From Chlorops oryzae (Eukaryota > Arthropoda > Insecta > Diptera > Chloropidae): a stretch of 64,000 nucleotides of DNA. The DNA is taken from contig CM035806.1 in the NCBI GenBank assembly GCA_020466095.1, positions 58,198,884 through 58,262,883 on the forward strand. Reading direction: 5' to 3'. The position numbers were made by a program, and so were the translations under genes. Under the pieces are notes generated by a model that saw only the letters and a list, made by a program, of their open reading frames with translations, was not told the origin of the DNA and did no database searches. Positions 20,455 to 31,633 of this stretch are shown in pieces (within the stretch, counting starts at the first letter, position 1; each line of letters begins with the position of its first letter).

Positions 20455-22411
20455 TTTTGCCAAAGGTGCTGTCATTAATTGTGTTTGCATTTGCATAATT
20501 TTATCGAGTGAGCTTTGCCTTGTTTGCATAAATTGAGATAGACTTTGAGTTCACTCGGATATCATTATATCAAAACTGCTATTATTGTTAGTAGGAGCCG
20601 TAAGAAGGGTGGCGGATTTTAGTGCATTTGCATAAGAAACTCCTGGAGCTACATGGTTGAAATTAAAGTTTTGAGAGGAAACTGTAATATTTTTCGTAGG
20701 ATAATGAGCTGTTCCTTTTTTCATATTAATTCGCTTTTTTAGTTCTTGATAAGCTACACAACCTCTGTAATTTTTAGAGTGATTTCCTTCACAGTTGATA
20801 CATTTAAGTATTTTGCGATAATTTATTGCAGACTGAATTATGATGAAGCTCGCGATATATAACACAAACTGAGCGCAATGTGCAATATGTTTTTGTGTGT
20901 CCAAACTCTTGGCAGTTGGCACACTGCATAGGACCATTTCTTTGAAGTGGCTCCTCCACTGTAATTTTGCGATGCAAAAAAACATCAAACTATAAATTGG
21001 ATGAATTTCTTTTTCTTGAATCTTCAAGTTGTCAGGAATAGATCAACTTCAAACATAGGCCGTGGTACTTTCGCTTTATTAAATATATTTATAACAGACC
21101 TAGCATAGAAGCCCTTTTCATTTATTCATTAATTATTTCATCTGTATCATCGTCTGGTTCGATACCTTTGATTACAACTGAAATGCCTTTGCTACTCTTA
21201 AGCTGGTATGTGTAAAAGTTTTTATTCGAGCCTTCAAACTCTTTTACAACCCTGCGGTAGTTGTCCTCAGCGTTAGTTTGAATTTTTGTTTCGTGGATAT
21301 TCCGTTTTGTTAAAGGGACAACGTGGAAGTTGTTATTTCCTATTAAACTCGCTAATTAAGCAACGAATGCATTAGAGCTTCGCTCACGCAGATAGATTGG
21401 GGGAGGTTTAAATTCTTTGTTTGGCTTTTCTTTTAAATTTTCGCTTGTATTTTCAGATCGTAGAGCAAAGTGGTTGCTCGTTAATATATCTTTCAATTTC
21501 AATTTTCAATTTATTAATTAAACGTTGCTAGCGCTATAAGATTTACAATTATCTTTTCATTAAAGCGCTAGTCATTAAGCGAAAATCTTAACAGAGAGCA
21601 CAGCGTTTACTACATTGACATATTACCTATTAGATAGCTTTAACTAGGATAAAACTAAGATCTAAAAACTTAAACTGTAACTTAAACTAACTCTCTTGAA
21701 CCAATTCTAACATCGAACGATAATACATTAGTGCGTTTAAATCAGGCAATAAATATAAATAAATAAAATAAAAATAAAATAAATAATGAAATGAATAACT
21801 AAATAAACGGTTTAAAGGTTAAAGATTAGAAGATTAAAGATTTTGGTTCAAATATTTTAATTCAAAACATTGTAATTCAAAAGAATGAATTCAAAACTGG
21901 TTGGAATAATATTGTGTGAATAGGTTTTTAAATTCCCTTGTGTTATGCGAATTGCGAATTATTAAGAGCAGTTGGTTCCAAGACGTATAGTATACACAAA
22001 AAAGTATCGTTCGGATATCAATGAGTTGAAACGAAGATGCATAATGCGGTTTGTCCTTGTGGATCGTGAAAAGCGAAACAGGATTTTCCATTGTCCTATT
22101 GCCCTATTGTCGTTTTTTTCCGCAGGGCTTCTCTTTCTCTAAGTAATTTTAACGTATCGATGCATACCTATTAGCACCGCCTGCTGTTCGTTATTATTTT
22201 GCAATTCATTTTGTTTGGTCGAAATGGCTTTAGTAGAAGCTCTTACAAACGCTGCTACAGCGGAGTCCGATATTTTGCTCTTAGAAGTGCCGTTAGGGCT
22301 ATTCTTTTTAACTGTATAAGAATTAATTCCACTGACGGAGAGTGATATTTTTCTCACAAATTGGTTTGAAAACTGGTTTGTATCTGGTTGGTGACTGGTA
22401 GGCTGGTCCAT
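20455..22411 (-). pseudogene. jockey-like ORF1 (RNA-binding, CCHC-type), broken
   Basis: ORF1 proteins of jockey elements bind the element RNA. The N-terminus (22411-22139) begins MDQPTSHQPD. The middle is interrupted by an insert at about 21495-22100, and the C-terminal half (about 21487-20551) holds a zinc-knuckle region with CINCEGNHSKNYRGC. Small frame errors occur near 21030 and 21355. Homology with 48.8-50.5 kb confirms that this is one reading frame split by an insertion. The C-terminus ends close to or overlapping ORF2. Confidence 0.75.
21495..22100 (-). mobile_element. Insert inside jockey-like ORF1, unclassified
   Basis: The homologous ORF1 copy at 49.5-50 kb lacks this ~600-bp block, so it is a later insertion. 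It is AT-rich, ends on the left with a TTGAAAATTGAAATT-like run (minus strand), and has a 66-codon open stretch at 22091-21891. It may be the 3' end of another LINE. No clear target duplication was found. Confidence 0.45.
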
Positions 22412-22650
22412 GTTCTCACCATCTTGAACAATTTTCCTACCGGAATGTTTTGAAACTTGGGTAAGTACTTCATTTAACTTATGGTTGTTGTCTAAACTAA
22501 TCTATGGAGGCGATCGATCGATGGGCATCACTTTTTGCCAGAGAAGCTAACAGATGTAACAGCTGTATAGACCAGCTGTCTCTGTCTAGAGGGTGCCTGG
22601 AAATTAGACAACAAAATATAACTATACACGTAGGTATATATTTTTGTTTA

Positions 22651-23576
22651 TCCACAATACTTTTCTTTGTTTATATTCTTAAATTCACAAATTGTGAATG
22701 GGGCGACGCACCAAAAGTTGGCGAGCCTTGTCGCGGTCCTTACTTGAGCACTTTCTCCAGTTGTTGGTGCCCTGTTTGGTTTGCTTGTTAGTTTTTTTTA
22801 ACGAATTTTAAGGAGCTCGAAAACAAACGACTTAAGTATTCGACTAGGGTTGCCGAATGAATGTGAATATAAGCTATAAACCTTCTACAAAGTAGCCTCC
22901 CATGACTCCCATAACCAAATTTCATTAAAAAAAATTGTTTTGGAGTGTAATTAATTTTCACACTTTAATGACTTTAAAAATATAAGCCTGCGTGGTTTGA
23001 CGCAAAACTGTTGAGCAACCAATTAGTTTTTAGGGGGGCAAAATGCTTTTTGAATCTCAAAAATCTCTTGATAGTACTAGTTAACAAGCACAATGTTAGT
23101 GCTAAAACAAATAATTAAGAGTCGCTGATTACGAAAATGGCATCCATTTATTTTAACAAATGATAAAAAATTAATTTTTTTGTTACTTTTTCATTTCGTG
23201 CAAAATAACTCAAGGACTGTTTGTTAAACAAAAACTTATGTTATTATCGAAAAGAAAAACCGTTACCATTTAATTTAATGTATCATATGATTTAATCAAT
23301 GTCTTAGTTTTCGAGCTAAAGGCATTTTAAATTGACAAAAATTTAATTCATTTCAATTTTTTTCTGGGTTGAAAGTAGGGAGAACAGCAACACCTGCTGA
23401 AACTTAAATTTCAAATAATCTTAAATATTACCATTTCCTGAAGGATAGTGAAATTGCACGTTGAAGAAAATACATCGACCGGCATTCTTTTAAAAAATCA
23501 AAATTGTGTTGGGAAAGATATCAATTAAAATTAAATCCGATATCATGTACAAACAATAATAAATAATTTAATAAAT
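22651..23576. other. No gene recognised
   Basis: AT-rich sequence between the jockey leader and a TIR element. No coding stretch, clear repeat or RNA gene was seen. Confidence 0.5.
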
Positions 23577-23904
23577 CGTCGTTCGTAAGCTATTGTGTTC
23601 TATACCGCAAAATGGGAAAAAATGAGATAGGACTGGTTTTTAGGTAAACATTTCGAGATCTATCGATCTGTGTAATCAATTTTCTAATATCTCTTATAGT
23701 TTTTGAAATATGAGATATCGACTTTGTGCTATACAACAGTCTAGTGACAAACTTCGTAACCTATTGTGTTCTATATGCAAGAAACCATGCATATAGAACA
23801 AAAAACGAAGCAAAAACACCGAATAAAAAAATATTTTTTATTTTGTTCCATATGCAAGACTAAATAATGTTCGTAGTAATTTGGAAGTCTTTGCATTTTA
23901 TTTT

Positions 23905-24335
23905 TATACCCGAAACACTCTGTGTCGAGGGTATATTGCTCCCGGGAGAGCAAATATGTAGATAAATGATGAGCGTCTCAAGGAGATTCAGCCATGTCGG
24001 TTCGTCCGTCCGTGTGTCTGTCTGTCTCACTATCTGTATACAGTTTTCGTATCGAAGGAGTTGAGCTATCTTGACGAAATTTGGTATGGAGATGCAAGGC
24101 GCCATAAGTAATATTAAGTTCGAGAATGGGCTTGATCGCATCATTTTTTCGGGTACCTCCAGTACTAGGGTCTTTGCTAAAAATTATAAAAATTGCTCTG
24201 AAACTTGAATTTTTTGAGATATTTTGATGAAACTTGAAATTTTATATTATTTTAAGGCCATTAATATTATTTCCCAAAAATTGGAAAGTGGGCGTGGCAA
24301 AAGGGAGATTTTGGAAAAATGTTTCCTGAAAACAT
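23905..24335 (+). repeat. DINE/INE-like (Helentron-related) repeat
   Basis: It begins TATACCCGAAACACTCTGTG and contains a GTCCGTCCGTGTGTCTGTCT tract, then AGCTATCTTGACGAAATTTGG and GGTACCTCCAGTACTAGGG. This order is typical of the DINE-1/INE-1 class. Two inverted copies of a related sequence form part of the palindrome at 43.5-45.8 kb. The family name is from memory. Confidence 0.6.
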
Positions 24336-24618
24336 ATCGTTTTTCATTTCTCACAATACTTTTTTACATTTTGTTCTATATGCTATAAAACAAGCAGAGC
24401 TTCGTAAATAGGTGCATATAGAACAAAGCATTTTTTTTATAAACGCTTCATGCTGGTAGAAGCGTTTCCATAATCCGAAATTTTTTTTTACAGAAAAAAC
24501 TACAAACTCATCGACTTTCTTTGGTAAAGAGGTCGCGAGATTTTTTGTCGGTTCAGTTTTTTGTAAATAGCAACTAAACTTTAAAAGCGATTTCCCCAAA
24601 AAAGATTTTTGGCATATA

Positions 24619-26355
24619 CACTGAAAGAAATATCGGCAGTAATATTGAATAAAAATTTTCGTAAATATTTGAATACGAATTTTAGTCAATATAACGAATT
24701 TTCTTCATGCTGACGAAAATATTTGTTATATTGCAGAAATTTTGTGAATGGAACGAAAAAAAATTCTTCAATATGAGTTAAATAGTTTAATCAATATAAC
24801 AAAATTTCTTCATAGGTATGAAAACATTTCTTCATACTGAAGAATTTTTCTTACATATGACAAAAGCTTTCGTAGGACATTTTAAAATTTAGAATTTTCG
24901 TATAAATGAAGAAATTTCTTTAATATGACGTAATTTGTTTGTTGATATCAAGAAATTTCGTTAATATAACAAAACGTATTCGTGAATATAAAGAAATTAA
25001 TTTCGTAAATATGAAGAATTTGTTTCAATATGACGAAGAAATTGTCTTAAAATTAATTTATATATTATATTAAATATAACGAATTTATTTCGTATAAATA
25101 AAGAAATTTTTTTAATATGACTAATGTAATTCTTGAGATATGAAGAATTTCTTCAATATTACGAAAAAGTGAATATTTTTAAGAAGTTATTGGGGTTGAT
25201 GAGTCTTAAGGCGGAAGATTCAGCGTCATAAGCAAATTTCGTCGATGAAGTTAAAACGCGTTTTTTTATGGAAGCAGAGAAATTGTGTTTAATTTGAAAA
25301 TTGAAAGAAAATATTACTCGCGTTCAAAATCGCAGAAAATCTGATAGGTGTGTATTAAGTCATATATATTTTGCGAAGTGTTCCGTTTTTAATAAACTCA
25401 AATTTTTTAAAGTGCCACATTGACGGGGAGACGCTTCTGCATATGAGTGAGGTTCATATTTCGTACTGCATCCGGTGACACTGGAAGTTGATACGCTGAA
25501 AACAAAAACTCAGCACAATATCTAACTTTTTAATGCTTAATTTTGGAATATAATTGTAAAATATAGTACAGAAAATATGTATCTATATATAATATTGATC
25601 TTTGGAGGCATTATAAGAAACGCAATAATAAATAAATATAATATTAAAACTAATTTCGATGTAATTTACTTTGACTTGAAAGTTTGGTTTAAAGTATATT
25701 TTTAGGGAAAATGGTGCATTATTTTGAAAAATTTCTTTAAGTCCTTTCATAATATTATATAATTTTCGTCCTTTTAACCACACAATCATATATACATAAA
25801 ATTGTTTTTTAATTCTTATCGCGAGTCTTTATTTAGTCAATCATTATTGCTTGCAATGAGAAAGTTAATATACTGTTTTTTGTGTATGATATTTGGACGA
25901 TTTTCTTGTCTATAAAAAATAGCAGATGTGAGACAGACGGGACTCACAACAGTTAATACATATGATGAAATTTTGAATATATAAATGTGAAGAAATTTCT
26001 TCAATATAACGAAGCAGGGTTGCGTATTTCAATAAATATCTTCATATTGAAGAAAATCGTTCGTAATATTGAAGAAATTTATTCAGTATCAATAATTATT
26101 TTCGTAGATATGAAGAAATTTCTTCAATATAACGAAGCAGGATAATATACTTGAAGAAATTTGACTAAAATAATTTCGTAGATATGAAGATATTTCTTCA
26201 ATATAACGAAATTTTTTTCCTGATTTGAATTTCTTCATATTGAATATCGTCTTTATTCATATTGATTGCTTTTTTTTAGATAGCTCTATTTTTACTGCCG
26301 TTTCTTCAATAACGCAGCCCATTTCTTCAATATTACCTACGGATTTTTTTCGGTG
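24619..26355. mobile_element. Foldback-like non-autonomous element with subrepeats, TA target
   Basis: The ends are CACTGAAAGAAAT (24619) and its complement ATTTTTTTCGGTG (ending 26355), flanked by TA on both sides. The sequence just inside each end is filled with many variants of GAAGAAATTTCTTCAATATAACGAA-type units, themselves partly palindromic (about 24640-25170 and 25960-26340). Long inverted ends made of short subrepeats are the hallmark of foldback elements. The unique middle (25180-25950) has no convincing ORF. Removing the element rejoins GCATA-TA-GAACACA, a motif found elsewhere in the outer element. Confidence 0.6.
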
Positions 26356-26590
26356 TAGAACACAATAGCTTACGAACGACGAAATATCAATAGGATGCAT
26401 TCGCATTTCAACAAAGGAGGCTGTACTGAGAGGGGAGTGTTTTGTTACATTTACTGGTGCAGTTTTCTCTAGCACTTTTTATACAAAATACAGCTTCCAC
26501 TAATTTTACTTACTTAAAAGAAACGCTACACAAATGAAACAGCATAACAATTACAATTTATCAATCATTTATTTCTTTTTTATCTTCTAG

Positions 26591-26803
26591 GTCAACAAAA
26601 TGCAACTGGAAGAACTCCCCAACAACCGCTTCTTGCTGAAGTCAACTGACCCGAAATTCCGGGGCTTGATTTGCTATGCACCAAATGTCGAACAAAATCG
26701 GGAATGGTTGGATGCGATTCGCCAGATACTTCAGTCGCAATTTGACTTCGAAAAAGCAATTATGAGTCCAATTCAACACCAAAAAGAACTAAAAAAAGAT
26801 TAA
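26591..26803 (+). CDS. Terminal exon of a host gene: C-terminal part of a PH domain, probably Dbl-family RhoGEF
   Basis: The exon follows a good acceptor (TTTTTTATCTTCTAG, ending 26590) and ends with TAA at 26801-26803. The 70 codons read as the last PH-domain strands and C-terminal helix: RFLLKSTDP, then LICYAPNVEQNREWLDAIRQ with the invariant Trp, then a polar tail ending KELKKD. Helices of this type close the DH-PH unit in Rho guanine-nucleotide exchange factors, which load GTP on Rho GTPases. Upstream exons lie beyond the TE-filled intron and were not found. Codon use is more balanced than in the surrounding DNA. The exact gene is not identified. Confidence 0.7.
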   Translation, partial: VNKMQLEELPNNRFLLKSTDPKFRGLICYAPNVEQNREWLDAIRQILQSQFDFEKAIMSPIQHQKELKKD

Positions 26804-26817
26804 TGAATTTTTTTTCC

Positions 26818-26823
26818 AATAAA
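26818..26823 (+). terminator. Polyadenylation signal of the PH-domain gene
   Basis: AATAAA lies 15 bases after the stop codon. A second, weaker possibility is not needed. The 3' UTR would then be very short. Confidence 0.5.
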
Positions 26824-29061
26824 CTTAATAGTTTAATGTTCCCCCATATAATCGTTAGACTTTCTTCTAATAAAATTCTTAGTAGCAAGGACCAACCGAA
26901 GCATTCTTAAATGAAAAGGAATTAAAATCTTCTTTAAAAAAAAATGAAAAATTTTCCTTATCTTATCTAAGTAAAACATGAAAGATGTATTTTTCCTCAA
27001 ATGCTGTGTTGAGCAATATAACAACTCAAAATTGCCAAGATCCAACCTTATTTAAAAATTTTAATTAATTTTGAACCAAACTCACTCAAATACGGATGCT
27101 GTCCTGGATTACGGATGTCACTGCTTATTAAGAAAATTATGTTCTTAAAAAAACCAATTACCTAGCCCCTTCGAAGCGCATAAAGCATTGTTCAAACAAA
27201 CTCAAATGAATCTTTTTACTGTCCTTTTGCAAAATATTACAAATAAATTTCGCTACCATTTGATCGAATGAAATCTGAGGTGTGTTTTTTATTAGACCAC
27301 ATCAGAGCTTGCTCACTTTTCTATTCACCTGTAAGACATATTTGTTCCACTATCACTGCAGTGAAATATTATTTGTGTTCATTCCTCCATATTTTTTGAG
27401 CTTTTGTTTAACTATCCCGCAATATTATTTGATCGTTCGTAGTTGGTGACATATAGGACTATAGGTCTAACTCTTCTTCTTCCTAATCCCTGCAATGTGT
27501 TGGAGCTACGCTGCTTCAACATAGGCATATAGCATGAGGAAAAGAGAAGCACGCTATGGCAGCGAAAACTTTAGCTCTGCTCTGGTGAAATGCATTGCCA
27601 CTTTTATTTTTAATTTTGGGAGATTTTCGAATTCATTACATATAAAATATCTACCAAAATCATAAAATGATATGAAAAGCTTGAAAAACATAAAACTAAT
27701 CAAGGAAACTCAATATCAAGGAGAAAAATAAATTGTTTTCTCAGTTCTACCCTGTCCACTTAACTTTTTGATCACACTGTTTCAGCAAAAATACTAAATT
27801 CTACGTACAATCAAATTCGTAGCCGTAGTCAAATATATATGTCAATTTATTACAAAATGAATACATTCGTGCACATTGAGCAAAAATATATCGTAATACA
27901 TTTAGTAAAGTTTCAATTATGAACTTTTCAAGCAATATAAAAAACAGAGCCGACGCCGTGTTTCTTTTAAAATTTTCTTGCAAGTGGCATCATAGTGCCA
28001 CTTTTTGTCTGCCCGTATTGTTGTTGTTAGCTTTCTGGTGAATTTCTCGAAAGAGTTGAATTTCCTATAACTGCCTAATGGGGAATTTCTTATTAGCGGC
28101 AGAGCCTTTTCGACGTCGAGAGTTAGACCTACACTCCTACATGGTTGGTGATTTCATCCGTTTGGAAAAAATATCTACTTTGTTTATTCTATGCCATTCC
28201 ATGGCTGTATGCGAGTAGTGACAATAAGCTAAATCTGTCCAAAAATTATCCCAAGGATAGTTAGAAAGATTAAAAGACAATAAGCGATTTTGCACACATT
28301 CTTTGGTGTACATATCGGTCGTCAATATGGTAAACGATACAAAATCACAATTCTTCAGGGCACTGCTGCAAATGACTTGCCAGACTAACTAAATTTGTCC
28401 ATTTGTATATTTATATTTTGAAAAGACGTGTGCAAGATGTGAATCACAACAAAATTTTTGTGCAGCCAATTACTTCAACTCAATTTGCACGCAAGTCTTA
28501 CTATCCAATATGGGGCAACCACCGAACAACGGCAAGACTTCGTCGTACCTTTAAAGGTCCCCGTTTTTTACCTCACCATTTTATTTGTCTGACCTATTGG
28601 GGCAATAAATTGCACAAAAGCACTTTAGAGCTTCACTTAAGCTTATGCGGCTTGCTGTGCTGGTACTATTCTTGAAATTTTTCGCACGATAGCCATCTGA
28701 CGTCCCTAGGTTATTTTCTTAAAGATCTGAGCACTTTTGTTCTTAGCTCAAACTCTCTTAATTTAAGTTTTAAGGGGTTTTTTATTTTCGATCAACACTT
28801 AAAGTTGCCTTGTAGTTTTTAATTACGAGATAAAGAGTTCTTCTGTGTTTTCGAAAAAATTGTGCAATATTTTGCCATGAGTTGCATTTTGTATGTTGAT
28901 TAAAACCTTTTTGCCTTTGGCGTGTTAAAATCAAATTTGCTTATTTGTTAAATTTGAGCTAAAATATGCACTACAAAGTCACACGAAACCCTTTGACTGT
29001 GGGCCAATTTCGTTTGAACAATGCTTTATATGTTGCAAAAAACTCTTTCACACAGTGTTTT
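26824..29061. other. Intergenic AT-rich DNA, no gene recognised
   Basis: No coding exon or RNA gene was identified. A weak 14-bp inverted repeat, AGGTCTAACTCT, at about 27463 and 28119-28131 may mark the ends of a small DNA transposon (670 bp). Short ORFs here lack any recognised motif. Confidence 0.4.
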
Positions 29062-29903
29062 GGGGCATTCCATGTGAAAACGACAACTTTTTTTTGATAT
29101 CTACGAATCTTTCCAATTTTTTTTTGGATAGTACATCTATACGTGCATATGAAAGTGCCAGATATTTAGCTTCGAAAAGTAACGCGTGTTGTAGATACAG
29201 GGTGTTGAAGCTTGCAAAATTGCAAAATTTTGATCGAAGTTAGTGACACTTAAATGCTTATAAAGTAGACAAATTTCATTAGTTTTTTGTGACCAAGGGC
29301 AATTTGGAAAGCCGGTCTTTAATAGGGTGGCAAAAAAAATTTTTTTTTTATTTGAACTGCATTATTTTGTTTTATTTTAAAAAAATAAATCTGGCAATAT
29401 ATCAACGACCGGGACGCTTCTAATTTTTTTTATTTTGTAATCATGCTGTTTTTATTACCTTTAAAATAATGTATAAAAACTTATGGGCCGACAAGGATTT
29501 ATAGAGAAAACTTAAAAAATGCTAGCGAACCTCACGTTTTTCATATGAATAAATCACTGCTATGTTTTTGGTATGCCTGACGTATGCGCAACGTATACCA
29601 TACGAAAACAGAGGAATTCCAAAATTTAAAAAAAAATTAGAAGACCGTTTTAACGGCTTTCCAAATTGTCCTTGTTCAAAAAAAATCTAATGAAAATGTC
29701 TACTTTATGAGCATTTAAGTGTCACTAACTTCGATCAAAATTTTGCAATTTTGCAAACTTCAACACCCTGTATCTACAACGTTACTTTTCGAAGCTAAAT
29801 ATTTGGCATTTTCAAATACACGTATAGAGGTACTATAGAAAAAAAAAATTGGAAAGATTCATAGACATACAAAAAAAATTTCGTTTTCACATGTAATGCC
29901 CCT
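29062..29903. mobile_element. Palindromic (foldback/MITE-like) element with ~270-bp arms
   Basis: The arms at 29062-29335 and 29640-29903 are inverted copies with scattered mismatches: GGGGCATTCCATGTGAAAAC outside, GGCAATTTGGAAAGCC inside. A loop of about 300 bp separates them. Both arms contain ACAGGGTGTTGAA, and a related end (ACACCCTGTATCT to GAAATGCCCC) appears at 41.70-41.85 kb, so it is a family. No ORF is convincing. Confidence 0.65.
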
Positions 29904-31170
29904 GTATTGAGTCGAAGCATCCTGTCGTCCTAAGTTAAAAGAAAGGCTATGCGTAATACTATTTAACAAACATCATCGTTACTGGCTACACAATCCCTTA
30001 CGGGTCTTTGGACGCTGTAGTATTTTTATTACACACTGTGTTGATATCACTCCGTTTTGTGTCTTTTTCATAACATCCGGTTTCACCTTCAGGTTAGCCA
30101 CCTTGATTTTTTTTTTTTTTGACACCGTTTTCAAGTTTACTTTTGTAAGACTGAGCACATGTTTGGACATCTGAATTTATTAGTGTTGACGCACACGTCA
30201 TTTCAGGTCGATACCTAAGCTCATGCTACTATCGTCTAAATTATCGTAACGTAATCAGATCCTTATATTTCTATTGTTTTAAAATACCATTGTTTTTAAA
30301 ACTTAAAGCATGCATTGTGGTTCTAAATCTTTTTAAATTATCAGATAGAAGACAGACGGTAAAGTAACAAAATACTGAATAAGGTACTTATATTATAGGT
30401 CTAGTATGCGCCCTGATACCAAGTGTGTGGAAAGCATTTTAAAATCAGATCAGGGAACAATTCCCTGCAAGAAACCTCAGCGTTATATATGCCGTATATA
30501 GCTGTTATTATAACTCTTATAGTTTAAGTTTGAGCTTTATGGACGTGTATAGATTTTCAACGGGTTGATTTTGTATACATGTGTCAACCATCTCATTCTG
30601 TAGCAGGCAAATCCACATAACGTCTTCTCTTTCTTACTAGTGTCATTTTATGCATTAGTCTTTTCGAAGTTGAAACTGTTATATAAGCGTTATGAGCACG
30701 GCAAATATAAGCGTTAGGGTTATGCTAGTGCTAACATTAAAACTCCGCCGACTTTTGGATGAAATTTGTGTAATTAAATGAAATGCACTTTTTTCTCAAT
30801 TTTTATTTTACAAAAATGTTTTTTTGTTGATCACATATGGTATCGCAATTGATGTCAATGTAAGTATATTATTAGTGTTTTAAAAATAAAAATGAAAACA
30901 CATAGTCCTTAAAGAAAAAATCATAAGTTTTATTTCGTTAATTAAATATCACAAGCACAAATTCGCTTTTCTTTTGGTGTAATGCATAGGACTAGCAATA
31001 TTTCATTTACTTTCCATTTAATAAATCCACAAATTCTCTTTAAATATCCTTTTTCCTACGCTTTTTGTATTTTTTTTTTTTTTTGGTTCTATCGTAAGAC
31101 AACTTTTAAGGAAATCAAAAATTTCTTTTATATTCTATCAATAGGTATAAAAATAAGAATAAATTTATAA
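29904..31170. other. Intergenic DNA, no gene recognised
   Basis: AT-rich, with homopolymer runs near 30110 and 31072. A 63-codon lysine-rich open stretch on the minus strand at 30170-29979 has no recognisable family and is probably chance. Confidence 0.4.
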
Positions 31171-31615
31171 AATGTCATACGCACATTTTACATAGTGGAA
31201 AAAAATTATAAAAAAAATTAAGGTACGAATTCAGTTCTTCCTTCAACTTAAAAATGTCATAATCACATTTGGATATAGTAAAAACAAATATATATACATA
31301 AAAAAATTAAATAACGATTTCAGTGCATTCTTAGACCTAAAAATGTCATACGCACATTTTACATAGTGGAAAAAAATTAAGGTACGAGTTCAGTTCTTCC
31401 TTCAACTTAAAAATGTCAGAGTCAAATTTGGATAAAGTAAAAACAAATATATATACATAAGAAAATTAAATTACGAATTCAGTTCATTCTTAAACCTAAA
31501 AATGTCATACGCAAATTTGGGTCTAGTAAAAAAAATATATGCATAAAAAAATAAAATAACGAATTCAGTCAGTTCTTTCTTAAACTTTAAAAAAATATTT
31601 TTAAAAATAATAACA
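31171..31615. repeat. Minisatellite of ~80-bp half-units
   Basis: AAATGTCATACGCACATTT-like segments recur at about 31171, 31252, 31341, 31411 and 31500. Each is followed by an AT-rich run and GAATTCAGTTCWTYCTT. Odd and even units are more alike, so the real period is about 165 bp. It lies just past the 3' end of the DUF4806-like gene. Confidence 0.75.
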
Positions 31616-31633
31616 TAAGGACTTCAGTTGTTT

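Larger units (their letters stand above)
18414..22650 (-). mobile_element. jockey-like non-LTR retrotransposon 1, missing the 3' part of ORF2
   Basis: On the minus strand: 5' leader (about 22650-22412), ORF1 with CCHC region, ORF2 endonuclease and the first part of RT. The copy stops inside the RT domain at 18414, exactly where the GAT tail of the RTE-like LINE ends. LINEs normally lose the 5' end, so a missing 3' half points to later disruption. A related ORF1 copy is at 48.8-50.5 kb. Confidence 0.8.
23577..26381. mobile_element. Outer TIR element (TIR CGTCGTTCGTAAGCTATTG), nested
   Basis: A perfect inverted repeat of about 26 bp, CGTCGTTCGTAAGCTATTGTG and onward, marks 23577-23602 and 26356-26381. 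AAAT flanks both ends and may be a 4-bp target duplication. Inside are several copies of a TTGTTCTATATGC motif in both orientations (23.76, 23.84, 24.37, 24.41 kb). The element has taken in a DINE-like repeat and a foldback element, so its own length is far smaller than the span. No coding capacity is seen. Confidence 0.6.

Noticed and set aside
27463..28131. Possible 670-bp TIR element with AGGTCTAACTCT ends
   Set aside because: The inverted match is only about 14 bp and the flanking duplication is doubtful; noted but not called as an element.
28403..28675. 90-aa plus-strand ORF
   Set aside because: No motif, no splice or polyadenylation context, and it lies between repeat-like segments.
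29979..30170. Lysine-rich 63-aa ORF
   Set aside because: Composition follows a poly-T run and AT-rich DNA; no start context, domain or neighbour supports it.
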